The notes under the pieces: generated by a model
What the model was told of the DNA's origin: nothing
Database searches by the model: none
Seen by the model: the letters and a program-made list of their open reading frames with translations, nothing else
Source of the DNA: Pyrinomonadaceae bacterium
GTDB lineage: Bacteria > Acidobacteriota > Blastocatellia > Pyrinomonadales > Pyrinomonadaceae
Reading direction: 5' to 3'
Assembly (NCBI GenBank): GCA_019694395.1
Contig: JAIBCC010000001.1
Coordinates: 372,001 to 436,000 of the forward strand
Length of the DNA: 64,000 bases
Translations under genes and position numbers: made by a program
Part shown: one piece after another, positions 33,062-42,264 of the stretch
How the letters are laid out: every line of letters starts with the position of its first letter
Position numbering within the stretch: the stretch's first letter is position 1

Positions 33062-34045
33062 TTAGGCAAAACTTAATTCCATTTCGTTTGAATGAACCTT
33101 TTCAACTGCTTCGGTCAAACAATTAACAATTTCTCTTTCAAGCTCATCCCAATCGCCTTTGATTGATAGACCAGCAGCGTTTTTATGTCCGCCGCCGCCG
33201 AATTTTTCTGCGATTTTAGCTACATTAATTTCGCCTTTACTTCGTAAACTGACCCGAAATGAATTGCAGCCGACTTCGCGCATATAACAAACTGCTTCGA
33301 TTTCTTTGGCACTTAGTGGAATATTCACAAAGTTAGCGTTATCGCCTTCCACTGCGCCGGAGAACTGTTTCATTGCCAGAGTTTGGCGCAAAAATGCGAC
33401 TTTTCCGGTATAATCACGGCGAACCGTGTTCAAAACTTCCCGCATCAATTCGATGCGTCCCCAAGTGTAATTGTTATAAACGGCTTCAGAGATTTTCGCC
33501 GGTTTGACTCCGACTTTTACTAATTCCGAAGCAACCTTCAAAGTTCTGTCAGTAGTATTCGGATAATGAAAAGAACCTGTATCGGCAACCAATGCCAAAT
33601 AAACGCACTCGGCAATTTCTTTAGTAATGCGTCCGCCGATTGCTTTGCACAGATTGTAAATCATTTCACCAACCGCAGAAGCAGTTGAATCAATCCAGTT
33701 GATCGTCCCGAAATGTTCACAAGTCGAGTGATGGTCAATATTTACTGTAAATTGTTTGTCTAAATTTACTATTTCGGGGCGGTCAATGTCGGAACATTCT
33801 ATGACGAAAACTGCATCATATTCGCGGTCAATTTCTTTGGTGTGACGAATTTCATCAGCTCCGGGAAGGGTTGTATAGGAAGGAGGAATTCCATCACTAA
33901 CAATTACCTCAGCGGTTTTGCCTAATGAACGTAACAACCAGCAAAGTCCTAAAGAAGAACCAATTCCGTCTCCGTCCGGTCGGACGTGCGTGGTAATTCC
34001 AAAAAACTGTTTATTTTCAATAAGTTCTACAACTTGACTTAACAT
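33062..34045 (-). CDS. nrnA: DHH-family phosphoesterase NrnA (nanoRNase / pAp phosphatase)
   Basis: 327 aa. DHH motifs: FFGITTHVRPDGDGIGSSLGL, VFVIECSDIDRPE, TVNIDHHSTCEHFG with the DHH triad, LVADTGSFHYPNTT; C-terminal DHHA1 domain with FGGGGHKNAAGLSIKG. It degrades 2-5 nt RNA and dephosphorylates pAp. Its place after rbfA is conserved in many bacteria. Cytoplasmic, two metal ions. Confidence 0.94.
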   Translation of the reverse strand: MLSQVVELIENKQFFGITTHVRPDGDGIGSSLGLCWLLRSLGKTAEVIVSDGIPPSYTTLPGADEIRHTKEIDREYDAVFVIECSDIDRPEIVNLDKQFTVNIDHHSTCEHFGTINWIDSTASAVGEMIYNLCKAIGGRITKEIAECVYLALVADTGSFHYPNTTDRTLKVASELVKVGVKPAKISEAVYNNYTWGRIELMREVLNTVRRDYTGKVAFLRQTLAMKQFSGAVEGDNANFVNIPLSAKEIEAVCYMREVGCNSFRVSLRSKGEINVAKIAEKFGGGGHKNAAGLSIKGDWDELEREIVNCLTEAVEKVHSNEMELSFA

Positions 34046-34052
34046 CCCAACA

Positions 34053-34080
34053 GCGAATAGTGAATAGCGGATAGTTTGCG
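34053..34080. repeat. 7-bp repeats between rbfA and nrnA
   Basis: GCGAATA, GTGAATA, GCGGATA, GTTTGCG in unbroken 7-bp phase in the 45-bp gap. A related 13-bp direct repeat (CAATTCTCCACTA, CAATTCTCCATTG) just beyond encodes the last residues of RbfA. Confidence 0.75.
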
Positions 34081-34090
34081 GGAAATACTA

Positions 34091-34450
34091 TCAATTCTCC
34101 ACTACCAATTCTCCATTGTCTTTTAATTCTTCCAAAATTTTGTCAATTCGCCCTGCTTTTTCCTCAACAGTATCACGCGCAAAATGAATGTGTGGAGCAT
34201 GATGAATGTTTAGATTCATCGCCACTTGCGACCTCACATATTTTTCTGCATGCTGCAGAGCTTTCATTGCTTCTTTGATTTCCTGCTCATTTCCTTCGAT
34301 CAGCACATAAACTTTTGCATCTCTTAAATCTTCAGATACACGAACATCGGTTACGGTCACTGTTTCCAATCTGGGATCTTCCAATTCATACCCTACAATT
34401 TCCGTAATTTCTTCTCGTAAACTTTGTGCTAATCTTTCAGGTCTTCGCAT
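34091..34450 (-). CDS. rbfA: ribosome-binding factor A
   Basis: 119 aa KH-fold protein. MRRPERLAQSLREEITEIVGYELEDPRLETVTVTDVRVSEDLRDAKVYV is the standard N-terminal half; YVRSQVAMNLNIHHAPHIHFARDTVEEKAGRIDKILEEL the C-terminal half. It acts on the 5' helix of 16S rRNA in 30S maturation. Position after infB is the conserved order. The last residues (NGELVVEN) come from a short direct repeat at the 3' end. Confidence 0.95.
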   Translation of the reverse strand: MRRPERLAQSLREEITEIVGYELEDPRLETVTVTDVRVSEDLRDAKVYVLIEGNEQEIKEAMKALQHAEKYVRSQVAMNLNIHHAPHIHFARDTVEEKAGRIDKILEELKDNGELVVEN

Positions 34451-34459
34451 TTTTTGAGT

Positions 34460-34542
34460 TTATGAAGTTTTGAAAGTTAAGAAAGTTTGGGAAGTAAATT
34501 TTCCTTCCCGAACTTCCGAAACTTCCCGAACTTCCGAAACTT
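34460..34542. repeat. 9/18-bp repeat hairpin between infB and rbfA
   Basis: CCCGAACTTCCGAAACTT occurs twice in tandem without mismatch (34507-34524, 34525-34542) and faces AAGTTTTGAAAG / AAGTTTGGGAAG at 34464-34495, which can pair with it. The second copy overlaps the infB stop codon. Confidence 0.9.
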
Positions 34543-37444
34543 ACAACTCTGTGGCTGCAACTTTTTCGATGACAAAGGCTTCGATTTCGTCATCAACCTT
34601 AATATCGTTGAAATTAACTAAACCAATCCCGCACTCAAACCCTTGTCTGACTTCATTCGCATCCTCTTTGAACCGTTTGAGCGAATCAATATCGCCTGTC
34701 CAAATAACAACTCCGTCGCGGATAAGACGTGCTTTAGCCTGGCGTTTGATGACACCCTCAAGCACCCGACAGCCCGCCACTGTGCCGACTTTGGTAACTT
34801 TGAAAGTATCTTGAACAAGTGCCTTACCAAGGATCGTTTCTTTTTCAATCGCATCAAGCATTCCGATCATCGCCGCTTTGATTTCTTCTTCAACTTTGTA
34901 AATGATTGAATGCAAACGAATATCAACTTCTTCCTGTTTGGCGACTTCGGCAGCTCTGGTTTCGGGACGAACATTGAAACCAATGATGACGACAGCTGTT
35001 GAAGTATCACTGGCTTGGGTTGCCGAAGCTAGCAAAACATCCGACTCGGCAATTGCTCCGACTCCGGCGCGAATAACACGAACTTTGACTTTCTCGGTTG
35101 AAAGTTTTTCCAAAGTTGCACGCAAAACTTCGACTGAGCCTTGAACGTCTGCTTTGAGAATAACCAAAAGCTCCTTGAATTCGGCTTGTCCGAGCGATTC
35201 CAAACCGCGTTTGGTTGTTTTGAGCATTGCCCGTTGACGCGCCTGCATCTGCCGTTGTCCGGCGATTGAAACTGCTTGATCAAGGTCGGCTACGACCTGG
35301 AATGTATCACCGGCTTGCGGCACACCTTGTAAACCAAGAACTTCAACCGGAGTTGCCGGAGGTGCTTCGTTGACCGTTTCACCTCGATCACTAAACATGG
35401 CGCGGACTTTTCCGTGAACCTGACCAACAATGAACGGATCACCAACTTTTAAGGTTCCCTGTTGAACCAAAACAGTTGCAACGGAACCGCGACCTTTATC
35501 CAATTTGGCTTCTAAAACTACTCCTGAAGCACGGCGGGTCGGACTTGCTTTCAAATCCATAATGTCGGCTTGAAGCAGAACTGTTTCAAGCAAAAGATCC
35601 AGATTTTGCCGTTTTTTCGCTGAAACGGGAATCATTTCGATGTCACCGCCCCAATCTACCGGTTGTAAACCGTGTGTTGCCAATCCTTGTTTTACTTTAT
35701 CAGGATTCGCATCGGGTTTATCTACTTTGTTAATGGCAACAATAATCGGCACCCCAGCAGCTTTTGAATGCTCGATGGCTTCAATGGTTTGCGGCATTAC
35801 ACCGTCATCCGCCGCGACCACCAAAATTACTACGTCGGTGGCTTTTGCACCACGTGCCCGCATCATCGTAAACGCTTCGTGACCCGGTGTGTCAAGAAAA
35901 ACTACGCGGCGTTTTTCGGTTGGATTATCAGGATTCGGAACAAAGACCGAATAGGCACCAATATGTTGAGTGATTCCGCCAGCTTCGCCTTCGGCAACAT
36001 TTGCAGAACGAATTGCATCAAGCAAAGATGTTTTACCGTGGTCAACGTGCCCCATTACAGTCACCACCGGAGCACGCGGCAATTCGACATCATCGGCATC
36101 GGAGGCGATAAGTTGTTCAAATTCCTGCTCAACCACCATTTCTTCAAACGGCACAAAGGTAACGGCATAGCCAAAAGTTTTGCCCAATTCGGCGGCGATT
36201 TTTTCACCGATGGGTTGATTGAGAGTAGCAAAAATGCCTCGCTTAATCAGTAATTGCACCACATCTTTTGGCACAATTCCAAGTTTTTCCGCAAAATCAC
36301 GAACGGTTGCGCCTTCAACCAAACGAGCCTGTTTCAAATCAGAATTTGTAACGCTGCCAACTTGGTCAAGCACCCGTTCTTCAATTGATCGGTAACGTGG
36401 TGCGACAATTTCTTTTTCGTCAAAACGTCCGCCGCCTTGTTTTTCGTGCTTGCGTTCCGGTCCTTTTTTGCCCGTTGATCGTCCAAATTTTTTGCGGGAA
36501 TCCGCCGGCGGAGTGTAAACAGTTTGAGGGGTTGCTGTTTCGCCCTCAGTGCCGCGAAATTCAGGACGTTTCCCGACTCCGCTGCGATCGTCTTTCCGAA
36601 AATCTTTCTTGTTACGATCCCGGTCGCGTCCGCGCTCAGGCTGTTGAACACGCTCAATTTTTTGAACAGCCGGCTGCTCGGTAACAATTCTTTCGCCCTG
36701 TTTTATTCCTTTTTGTAAAGCCTCTTTAGTTAAGGTCAAAACTTTGACTTTAGTTCCGGTTGGATTGAAAACTTTTGGCTTAACTACTTCAGTTTTCGGG
36801 GCTTCAACAACAGGCGTTTCCGCTACCGGAGTTTCAACTTCAGGTGTTTCAACAACCGGAACTTCAATTTCCGGAATTTCAACTTCGGGAGTTTCGACTT
36901 CAGGAACTTCAACTTCTTCAACTACAGGCGAAATTTCTTCAATTACTTCAACTGGAGTTTCAGGAACCTCATCAATGACTTCTTCTATTGGCGGCTCAAC
37001 TACAGGAGTTTGCACCTGAAGAGCAGGCTCATTTAGCGGACGTTTTAATTTAATCGGACGCACAACAGTTTTTGGTGCTTCCTCTTTTGCAACAGCTGGG
37101 GCAGTAACAGGTGGAATAACTTTTTCCTCTTTCTTTAATTCAATCGGTCTTTCAACTTCAACTTTTGGCGGCGGAACAACTTCAATTGGCTCCTCTATCG
37201 GCGGAGCTTCAGTTTCCGGCGTGGCAGTCGGTTTTTCTTTTTTGATGACCTTAATAGCTCTGGCAGGTGCGGTTTCTTTTTTCGGGAAATATTTATTCCG
37301 AATTTTTTCCGCCAACTCCTTACTAACAGAGTTCGACGGAACGCTCACGTCTGCTCCTTCACGGCGCAGCTCCTCCATGACGCGTTTAGTGTCTTGTTTT
37401 AATTCTTTTGCTAAGTCGTAAATACGAACTGTTTTGCCAATCAC
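34541..37444 (-). CDS. infB: translation initiation factor IF-2
   Basis: 967 aa from the GTG at 37442-37444 ([30 protein letters not shown]), which matches the usual IF-2 N-terminus; the open frame extends 26 codons further into a repeat. Order: IF2-N domain, a long Pro/Glu/Val linker with pentapeptide repeats (about residues 80-250), a basic Arg/Lys/Gly stretch, a second IF2-N domain ([22 protein letters not shown]), G domain with [26 protein letters not shown] and NKVDK, then the tRNA-binding C-terminal domains. It places initiator tRNA on the 30S subunit. AAGGGAAA precedes the start. Confidence 0.96.
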   Translation of the reverse strand: MIGKTVRIYDLAKELKQDTKRVMEELRREGADVSVPSNSVSKELAEKIRNKYFPKKETAPARAIKVIKKEKPTATPETEAPPIEEPIEVVPPPKVEVERPIELKKEEKVIPPVTAPAVAKEEAPKTVVRPIKLKRPLNEPALQVQTPVVEPPIEEVIDEVPETPVEVIEEISPVVEEVEVPEVETPEVEIPEIEVPVVETPEVETPVAETPVVEAPKTEVVKPKVFNPTGTKVKVLTLTKEALQKGIKQGERIVTEQPAVQKIERVQQPERGRDRDRNKKDFRKDDRSGVGKRPEFRGTEGETATPQTVYTPPADSRKKFGRSTGKKGPERKHEKQGGGRFDEKEIVAPRYRSIEERVLDQVGSVTNSDLKQARLVEGATVRDFAEKLGIVPKDVVQLLIKRGIFATLNQPIGEKIAAELGKTFGYAVTFVPFEEMVVEQEFEQLIASDADDVELPRAPVVTVMGHVDHGKTSLLDAIRSANVAEGEAGGITQHIGAYSVFVPNPDNPTEKRRVVFLDTPGHEAFTMMRARGAKATDVVILVVAADDGVMPQTIEAIEHSKAAGVPIIVAINKVDKPDANPDKVKQGLATHGLQPVDWGGDIEMIPVSAKKRQNLDLLLETVLLQADIMDLKASPTRRASGVVLEAKLDKGRGSVATVLVQQGTLKVGDPFIVGQVHGKVRAMFSDRGETVNEAPPATPVEVLGLQGVPQAGDTFQVVADLDQAVSIAGQRQMQARQRAMLKTTKRGLESLGQAEFKELLVILKADVQGSVEVLRATLEKLSTEKVKVRVIRAGVGAIAESDVLLASATQASDTSTAVVIIGFNVRPETRAAEVAKQEEVDIRLHSIIYKVEEEIKAAMIGMLDAIEKETILGKALVQDTFKVTKVGTVAGCRVLEGVIKRQAKARLIRDGVVIWTGDIDSLKRFKEDANEVRQGFECGIGLVNFNDIKVDDEIEAFVIEKVAATEL
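36798..36917. repeat. 15-bp coding repeat in the infB linker, eight units
   Basis: Units such as GGAGTTTCAACTTCA recur every 15 bases from 36798 to 36917 without phase loss. On the coding strand they give Val-Glu-Thr/Val/Ile-Pro-Glu/Val pentapeptides in the disordered linker. Confidence 0.9.
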
Positions 37445-37500
37445 GGATATATATTTCCCTTTTTGTCTTAAGTTAAAACCAAGGACAAAACCACTTTGTC

Positions 37501-37600
37501 CAGATAATACACAGATAAACACGTATGTTTTAATAATTGATAAACCAAATGTTGCAAATCAATTAATATCTGTGTCCATCTGTGTTCATCTGCGGATAAT
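37501..37600. repeat. 10-bp repeats forming an inverted pair between nusA and infB
   Basis: ATCTGTGTCC, ATCTGTGTTC, ATCTGCGGAT at 37568-37597 in exact 10-bp phase face CAGATAATACACAGATAAACAC at 37501-37522. The same word family recurs at the GH15 start (48647-48773). Confidence 0.85.
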
Positions 37601-37613
37601 TTTCAAATTCTGC

Positions 37614-38948
37614 CTATTCATTTGCAGAACTGGCAACCTCAGAGGAATCATCTGAGGATAAATTGTTCTTCGCTTCAACTACAGCATTTGCCGAAGCCAG
37701 AATTTTTTCGGCTTCGTCAAAACTGATGTCAAGAAAATCAACCAAATCGTCAATCGAAGTGGTGGCTAAAGTTTCAACATCTGTAATGCCTTTTTCTTTC
37801 AAATCTTCTGCTTGCGAGTCAGAAACACCTTCTAACTGCGAAACAGCAACGGCTTTTCCTGAAGCCATCATTTTGCCCATTTGCTGAGCAATTTCTTTTC
37901 TCAAATCGGCTTCGTTCTTAATGTCAATATCCCAACCGACTAAACGAGTTGCTAATCTGACGTTTTGACCGCGTTTACCGATTGCCAATGAAAGCTGGTC
38001 TTCGGTTACAATAACTTCCATCTTGCGGCGATTAATGTCGGTAATGCGCACCTGGCTAACTTTAGCCGGACTCAAAGCGTTTGCTGCAAAAACCGAAGGT
38101 TCATCCGACCATTCAATAATGTCAATTTTTTCGCCGCGCAATTCTTTAATGATAGATTGAACCCGCGAACCTTTCATTCCGACGCACGCGCCAACCGGAT
38201 CAACGTCTTTTTCATTAGATGCAACTGCGATCTTTGCTCTGTCGCCGGGTTCGCGAACCGCAGATTTGATTACCACCGTATCATCATAGATTTCGGGAAC
38301 TTCCATTTCAAAAAGTCTTTTCAAAAGTTCTGCCGAGGCACGTGAAACTCTGATTTGAGGACCTTTCGGGTCTTTAGTAATGTCCGAAATCACAACCCGG
38401 ATTCTTTCCCCTTGATTCCAGTTTTCGCTGCGAACCTGTTCATTTTTAGGCAATAACGCCTCCAGATTATTACCCAGATCAATAATCATATCACCGCGTT
38501 CAAATCGTTTAACCGTTCCGTTAATCAATTCACCTTTGCGGTCGATATATTCTTCATAAACCTTCTCGCGCACCGCTTCCCGCACTTTTTGCACCAAAAT
38601 TTGTTTAGCAGTTTGGGCGGCAATTCGTCCTAAATCTTCGGTCGGCAGCGGAAGTAAAAGCGTATCCCCGATTTCGATCTCATCTCCGGCAAGCTCCTGA
38701 GCTTCTTCCAAAGAAAGTTCTGCCGATGGATTTTCTACTTCTTCGACCACTTCTTTTTGGGCGGAAATTTCGATTACTCCGTCTTCATCATTCCAATCAA
38801 CTTGAATACTTTCTCCGGTTTTGTCTTGTGATTTGAATTGTTTGCGAGCAGCCGCCTTAACTGCGTCTTTCATCGCTTCAATCACCATGTCACGGTCTAA
38901 ACCGTGTTCTGTGCATAATGCTTCGATACTTTGCCCAATTGATGTCAT
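37614..38948 (-). CDS. nusA: transcription termination/antitermination factor NusA
   Basis: 444 aa. N-terminal RNA-polymerase-binding domain, S1 domain (ELINGTVKRFERGDMIIDLGNNLEALLPKNEQ), KH1 (REPGDRAKIAVASNEKDVDPVGACVGMKGSRVQSIIKELRGEKIDI), KH2 (VTEDQLSLAIGKRGQNVRLATRLVGWDI), then one acidic helix-hairpin repeat (DLKEKGITDVETLATTSIDDLVDFLDISFDEAEKIL). Standard position between rimP and infB. Acts on elongating polymerase at pauses and hairpins. Confidence 0.97.
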   Translation of the reverse strand: MTSIGQSIEALCTEHGLDRDMVIEAMKDAVKAAARKQFKSQDKTGESIQVDWNDEDGVIEISAQKEVVEEVENPSAELSLEEAQELAGDEIEIGDTLLLPLPTEDLGRIAAQTAKQILVQKVREAVREKVYEEYIDRKGELINGTVKRFERGDMIIDLGNNLEALLPKNEQVRSENWNQGERIRVVISDITKDPKGPQIRVSRASAELLKRLFEMEVPEIYDDTVVIKSAVREPGDRAKIAVASNEKDVDPVGACVGMKGSRVQSIIKELRGEKIDIIEWSDEPSVFAANALSPAKVSQVRITDINRRKMEVIVTEDQLSLAIGKRGQNVRLATRLVGWDIDIKNEADLRKEIAQQMGKMMASGKAVAVSQLEGVSDSQAEDLKEKGITDVETLATTSIDDLVDFLDISFDEAEKILASANAVVEAKNNLSSDDSSEVASSANE

Positions 38949-38956
38949 AACTTGTT

Positions 38957-39035
38957 ATTGGAAAAGGCAAAATGGAAATTGGAAATTTTACAAAGTTTAT
39001 TTTTCGTTTTCCGTTGTCCCTTTTCCGTTTCTCTT
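38957..39035. repeat. 7-bp-type repeats at the rimP-nusA junction
   Basis: TGGAAATTGGAAATT (two 7-bp units) and GGAAAAGGCAAAA in the 48-bp gap can pair with TTTTCCGTTGTCCC and TTTTCCGTTTC, which lie inside the rimP 3' end and encode its tail. Confidence 0.6.
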
Positions 39036-39509
39036 AAATTCTTCTTCGATGTCAATTTCCAAATTTGCTTTGGCAACTGATTCATAATTAAATCTGACTT
39101 CACCATTCGTTTTATCGGAAAAAATTACTTCAGCACCATCGATGGCCTTTATTCGACCGCTGAAATTCTTTTGCCCGTTGATGGCAGTCTTTGTTTTCAC
39201 TTTCGCCAGATTTCCGACAAATTTCTCAAAATCTTTCAGGCTGTAAAGTTCTCTTTCCAATCCGGGTGAAGAAACTTCCAACATATAATCCGGCGAAATA
39301 AAATCGGATTTATCCAAAATTGCGCTGATTCCGAAACTGATTGCAGCACAATCTTCGTGTGAAATCCCTTTTGGCTTGTCTATAAAAATGCGGAGAATCG
39401 GATTTTTTACCGAACCGACAACTTCTGCTCTGACCAGTTCCAGATTGTGTTTATCCGTCACCTTGGCAGCAATTTCATTAATTTTTGCAGTTAGAAGCTG
39501 TTTATCCAT
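38997..39509 (-). CDS. rimP: ribosome maturation factor RimP
   Basis: 170 aa from the ATG at 39507-39509 (MDKQLLTAKINEIAAKVTDKHNLELVRAEV); the frame is open 25 codons further but runs back through a terminator-like hairpin, so the inner ATG is preferred. Blocks ILRIFIDKPKGISHEDCAAISFGISAILD and YMLEVSSPGLERELYSLKDFEKFVG are diagnostic. It assists 30S maturation. First gene of the rimP-nusA-infB-rbfA-nrnA-cobO run. The last ~12 residues (KRNGKGTTENEK) come from repeat sequence. Confidence 0.94.
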   Translation of the reverse strand: MDKQLLTAKINEIAAKVTDKHNLELVRAEVVGSVKNPILRIFIDKPKGISHEDCAAISFGISAILDKSDFISPDYMLEVSSPGLERELYSLKDFEKFVGNLAKVKTKTAINGQKNFSGRIKAIDGAEVIFSDKTNGEVRFNYESVAKANLEIDIEEEFKRNGKGTTENEK

Positions 39510-39521
39510 CAAATTTATACC

Positions 39522-39566
39522 AAAATAAAAAGTGGGCGCGAACCCACCTAGAACGTCCCACACGTT
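39522..39566 (-). terminator. leader hairpin plus terminator-like hairpin before rimP
   Basis: On the minus strand AACGT-GTGGG-ACGTT (39566-39552) is followed by GTGGG-TTCGCG-CCCAC (39547-39532) and TTTTTATTTT. The second hairpin has intrinsic-terminator form and lies between the promoter at 39580-39608 and the rimP start. The loop GTGGG of the first hairpin could also pair with CCCAC of the second, which would give an antiterminator. It may instead simply end the upstream gene. Confidence 0.6.
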
Positions 39567-39579
39567 GTAGGAAACGATT

Positions 39580-39608
39580 ATCATACACGATTACGCAGAC
39601 GGATACAA
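39580..39608 (-). promoter_or_regulatory. sigma70-like promoter for the rimP-nusA-infB operon
   Basis: On the minus strand TTGTAT (39608-39603), a 17-bp spacer and TATGAT (39585-39580). The -10 matches five of six consensus bases. Transcription would begin about 60-70 bases before the rimP ATG, upstream of the terminator-like hairpin. Confidence 0.6.
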
Positions 39609-39612
39609 GCCT

Positions 39613-40026
39613 TTATCGTGCGTCCTTTTTGGAAAGATTGAAAGATGTCTCAAGCTCAGAGAATTTATTTTCCAGTTTGGTTAAATTTTCCTTGGTTGCA
39701 TTATTGGCAAAATTGTCCAAAAGTGCCGCAAATTCTCTGGCATTACTTGCACATTTGGCAGCATTTGGCGAGGTTGGTTTTTCTGCTAAACCGCCTTGCT
39801 TTTGAACAGCTTTTTTCGCCTCGGCAATTCCCCAATGGGTGATTCGCACAAAATCGGCTTTGCGGTCTTCGGCAACCCAACCCTCTTGATTCAACCTTTC
39901 GTAAATACTTGAGTAATTGCCGTGCAATCCCAACTTTTTGACCAAATCTTTCAAATCAACCGATCTTGAATCTTTGCCTTCAGTAACATCTAAAAGTTTG
40001 ACTAAAACTTCATGATAAGCATCCAT
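39613..40026 (-). CDS. winged-helix-like protein of unknown function
   Basis: 137 aa. The first ~75 residues read as a winged helix (YHEVLVKLLDVTEG, DLKDLVKKLGLHGNYSSIYERLNQEGWVAEDRKADFVRITHWGIAEAKK). The rest is a helical, Ala/Asn-rich tail ending in LTKLENKFSELETSFNLSKK. Could be a DNA-binding regulator, but no family is recognised. It follows the ROK kinase gene by 3 bp, so it probably belongs to that transcript rather than to the rimP operon downstream. Confidence 0.75.
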   Translation of the reverse strand: MDAYHEVLVKLLDVTEGKDSRSVDLKDLVKKLGLHGNYSSIYERLNQEGWVAEDRKADFVRITHWGIAEAKKAVQKQGGLAEKPTSPNAAKCASNAREFAALLDNFANNATKENLTKLENKFSELETSFNLSKKDAR

Positions 40027-40029
40027 AAC

Positions 40030-41013
40030 TTAGATATTTGAATTGAATTTTAATTTTTTTTCAACTCCTAATTTATCAAAAGCTAATTTTGCTGCTCCCA
40101 AGATGCCCGCATCATCTCCCAGCGTAGCTCTGACAAGTTTGGCTCGTAAGCGCGGTTCACGATAAGCTCTTGCTTCTATTTGCTCTTGTAAATGCGGAAA
40201 AAACAAATCCCAACCTGCAGCCGCCCCGCCGCCGATCACAATAGCTTCAGGATTCAAAACATTTATCAAACCGCCCAAGGCAATCCCCAAATAAAACCCT
40301 TGCCGACGAAAAACTTCCAAGGCAAGCTCATCCCCCTGCAAACCGGCATCATATACATCTTTTGAGGTCAAACGGGTTTTATGATGCAGATCCGATTTTG
40401 GATATTGCGAAGCCAGTTCCTGAGTTTGCCGGACAATTGCAGTGGCTGATGAATATTGTTCGACACATCCGCGACTGCCGCAGCCGCATGGCGCACCAAA
40501 CGGCTCCACACAAATATGCCCGATCTCTCCGGCAGTTCCGTCAATTCCACCTAAAATCTGCCCATTGATGATGATTCCACCGCCAACTCCGGTTCCAAGG
40601 GTAACACAAATTGAACTTTGGAACCCTTTTGAAGCTCCCATCCAATTTTCGCCGACTGCCGCCGCATTAGCGTCATTTTCCAAAATGGCTCGGATATTAA
40701 GCTCATTTTCTAATGCCGCCACCATCCGAAATCCATCCAGAGATGGAACATTTGGAGCCTTTAGAATAATGCCTTTCTCTGAACTGACAGTTGCCGGCGC
40801 AGCAATTGCAATTGCCGAAACACTGCCTAGTTTTTTAACATTTTCACGACACTCTTCGGCTGATTCCACTAATGCCCGAATAATTTCATCGGCTCTATCG
40901 GCTTTAGGGGTATCTCGTTTTGTTCGATAAAGGATATGACCTTCATCATCAATCGCAGCCATGCGTAAATTGGTTCCACCCAAATCACAGGCTAAAACAA
41001 TTTGATTGCTCAT
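40030..41013 (-). CDS. ROK-family sugar kinase (glucokinase-like)
   Basis: 327 aa. ATP-binding ACDLGGTNLRMAAID at the N-terminus, AILENDANAAAVGE with the catalytic Asp, GTGVGGGIIINGQILGG, and the ROK zinc motif GHICVEPFGAPCGCGSRGCVEQY. No N-terminal helix-turn-helix, so a kinase rather than a ROK repressor. It likely phosphorylates glucose or a related sugar brought in by the XylFGH-type transporter encoded just upstream. 93 bp separate it from xylH. Confidence 0.92.
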   Translation of the reverse strand: MSNQIVLACDLGGTNLRMAAIDDEGHILYRTKRDTPKADRADEIIRALVESAEECRENVKKLGSVSAIAIAAPATVSSEKGIILKAPNVPSLDGFRMVAALENELNIRAILENDANAAAVGENWMGASKGFQSSICVTLGTGVGGGIIINGQILGGIDGTAGEIGHICVEPFGAPCGCGSRGCVEQYSSATAIVRQTQELASQYPKSDLHHKTRLTSKDVYDAGLQGDELALEVFRRQGFYLGIALGGLINVLNPEAIVIGGGAAAGWDLFFPHLQEQIEARAYREPRLRAKLVRATLGDDAGILGAAKLAFDKLGVEKKLKFNSNI

Positions 41014-41106
41014 TTTGAAGTTGTAAGATTATCTCAAACTACAGAGATAAATTGACACACAATTAGGTTTAGTTATAGCACAAATTTTTCGATAAACATC
41101 GAAAGC

Positions 41107-42255
41107 TCAAGACTTGCGTCCAATCATATCAACACCGACTGCCGCTACCAGAATTGTCCCTTTGACAATTTCCTGCACAAAATCTCTGATATTTAAAAGC
41201 GACATTCCGTTATCCAAACTTGCCATAATCAAGGCACCGAGACAGGCTCCGAAAACCGTTCCGCGTCCTCCCATCAGCGAAGCACCTCCGATCACACAAG
41301 CGGCGATTGCTTCAAGTTCTTTCAAAGTTCCGGCATCAGGGGTTGCACTTCCCTGTCTCGCAGTAAAAACAATTGCGGCAATTCCCGTCAAAACTCCCAA
41401 CAACATATAAACCTTCAGAATATTTAACTTTGTATCAATACCTGAAAGTCTGGCAGCATCCGTATTTCCACCGATTGCATACAAATAGCGACCGAATGTA
41501 GTTGAATTGGTGATAAAAGCCCCAAAGATTGCAACGATGGCAAAAATTAAGACCGGAAGGGGAATTCCGTTCGAGGAGTTCATCGCAAAAGTAAAACCGA
41601 TAATTCCGAGAATCGGCAAAATGGATTTGAGCAACTCTGCTTTATAGTCTGCTTCGCCTAAACCGTATTCCTTTTGCGATTTAGCCCGTTGATAAGCCAA
41701 AAATAACAAGGCTAAAATGGCAATTCCTGCCAAAAACCAGCCGCTTCCAATGGTTAAATTACCTTGACCAAACATTTTAAAGGTCGGATCGGCAACCGAA
41801 ACTGTTTCGCTGCGGGAAACACCTTTGATAGCTCCCCGCCACGCCAATAATCCGCCCAAAGTTACGATAAACGCCGGAATTTTTCCGTAAGCATTCAACG
41901 TTCCGTGAATTAAACCGATGAAAACTCCAACCGCAATAGCTAAAATAATTGCAATTGGTAAGCCGTAACCCCAATTGGTCAAAGCAATTGCCGCCACACC
42001 GCCGGCTAATGCCAGAACAGAACCAACAGACAAATCAATTTGACCGGCAATGATCAGCATCAACATCCCGACTGCCAAAATCCCAGTGACAGACGTTTGG
42101 AGCATCAAATTCGACAAATTCCCCGACGACAAAAAAGTTCCGCCGGTTTGCCAATGAAAGAACAGCCAAATCAGAATTAAGGCTCCGAGCATCGTGTAAG
42201 AACGAAGTGCCGAAGTTTCAATCTTAAATCCGCTTTTTTCTACTTTTTCACTCAT
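41107..42255 (-). CDS. xylH: sugar ABC transporter permease, XylH-like
   Basis: 382 aa with about ten membrane segments. Family blocks: LMLQTSVTGILAVGMLMLIIAGQIDLSVGSVLALAGGVAAI, IPAFIVTLGGLLAWRGAIKGVS, NTDAARLSGIDTKLNILKVYMLLGVLTGIAAIV and LEAIAACVIGGASLMGGRGTVFGACLGALIM. A cytoplasmic insertion (AYQRAKSQKEYGLGEADYKAELLK) is typical of XylH rather than RbsC. Inner-membrane channel of the transporter with XylG and XylF. Sugar specificity is by homology; glucose, xylose or both are possible. Confidence 0.88.
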   Translation of the reverse strand: MSEKVEKSGFKIETSALRSYTMLGALILIWLFFHWQTGGTFLSSGNLSNLMLQTSVTGILAVGMLMLIIAGQIDLSVGSVLALAGGVAAIALTNWGYGLPIAIILAIAVGVFIGLIHGTLNAYGKIPAFIVTLGGLLAWRGAIKGVSRSETVSVADPTFKMFGQGNLTIGSGWFLAGIAILALLFLAYQRAKSQKEYGLGEADYKAELLKSILPILGIIGFTFAMNSSNGIPLPVLIFAIVAIFGAFITNSTTFGRYLYAIGGNTDAARLSGIDTKLNILKVYMLLGVLTGIAAIVFTARQGSATPDAGTLKELEAIAACVIGGASLMGGRGTVFGACLGALIMASLDNGMSLLNIRDFVQEIVKGTILVAAVGVDMIGRKS

Positions 42256-42264
42256 ATTTTTCTT

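Noticed and set aside
36744..37019. Plus-strand open frame of Ser/Thr/Gly repeats
   Set aside because: It is the antisense reading of the infB linker repeat; infB is certain.
39531..39570. tRNA-like T-arm (GTGGG-TTCGCG-CCCAC) upstream of rimP, where some bacteria carry an initiator tRNA gene
   Set aside because: No acceptor, D or anticodon arm could be fitted, the loop is not a proper T-loop and a T-run follows, so a terminator is the better reading.
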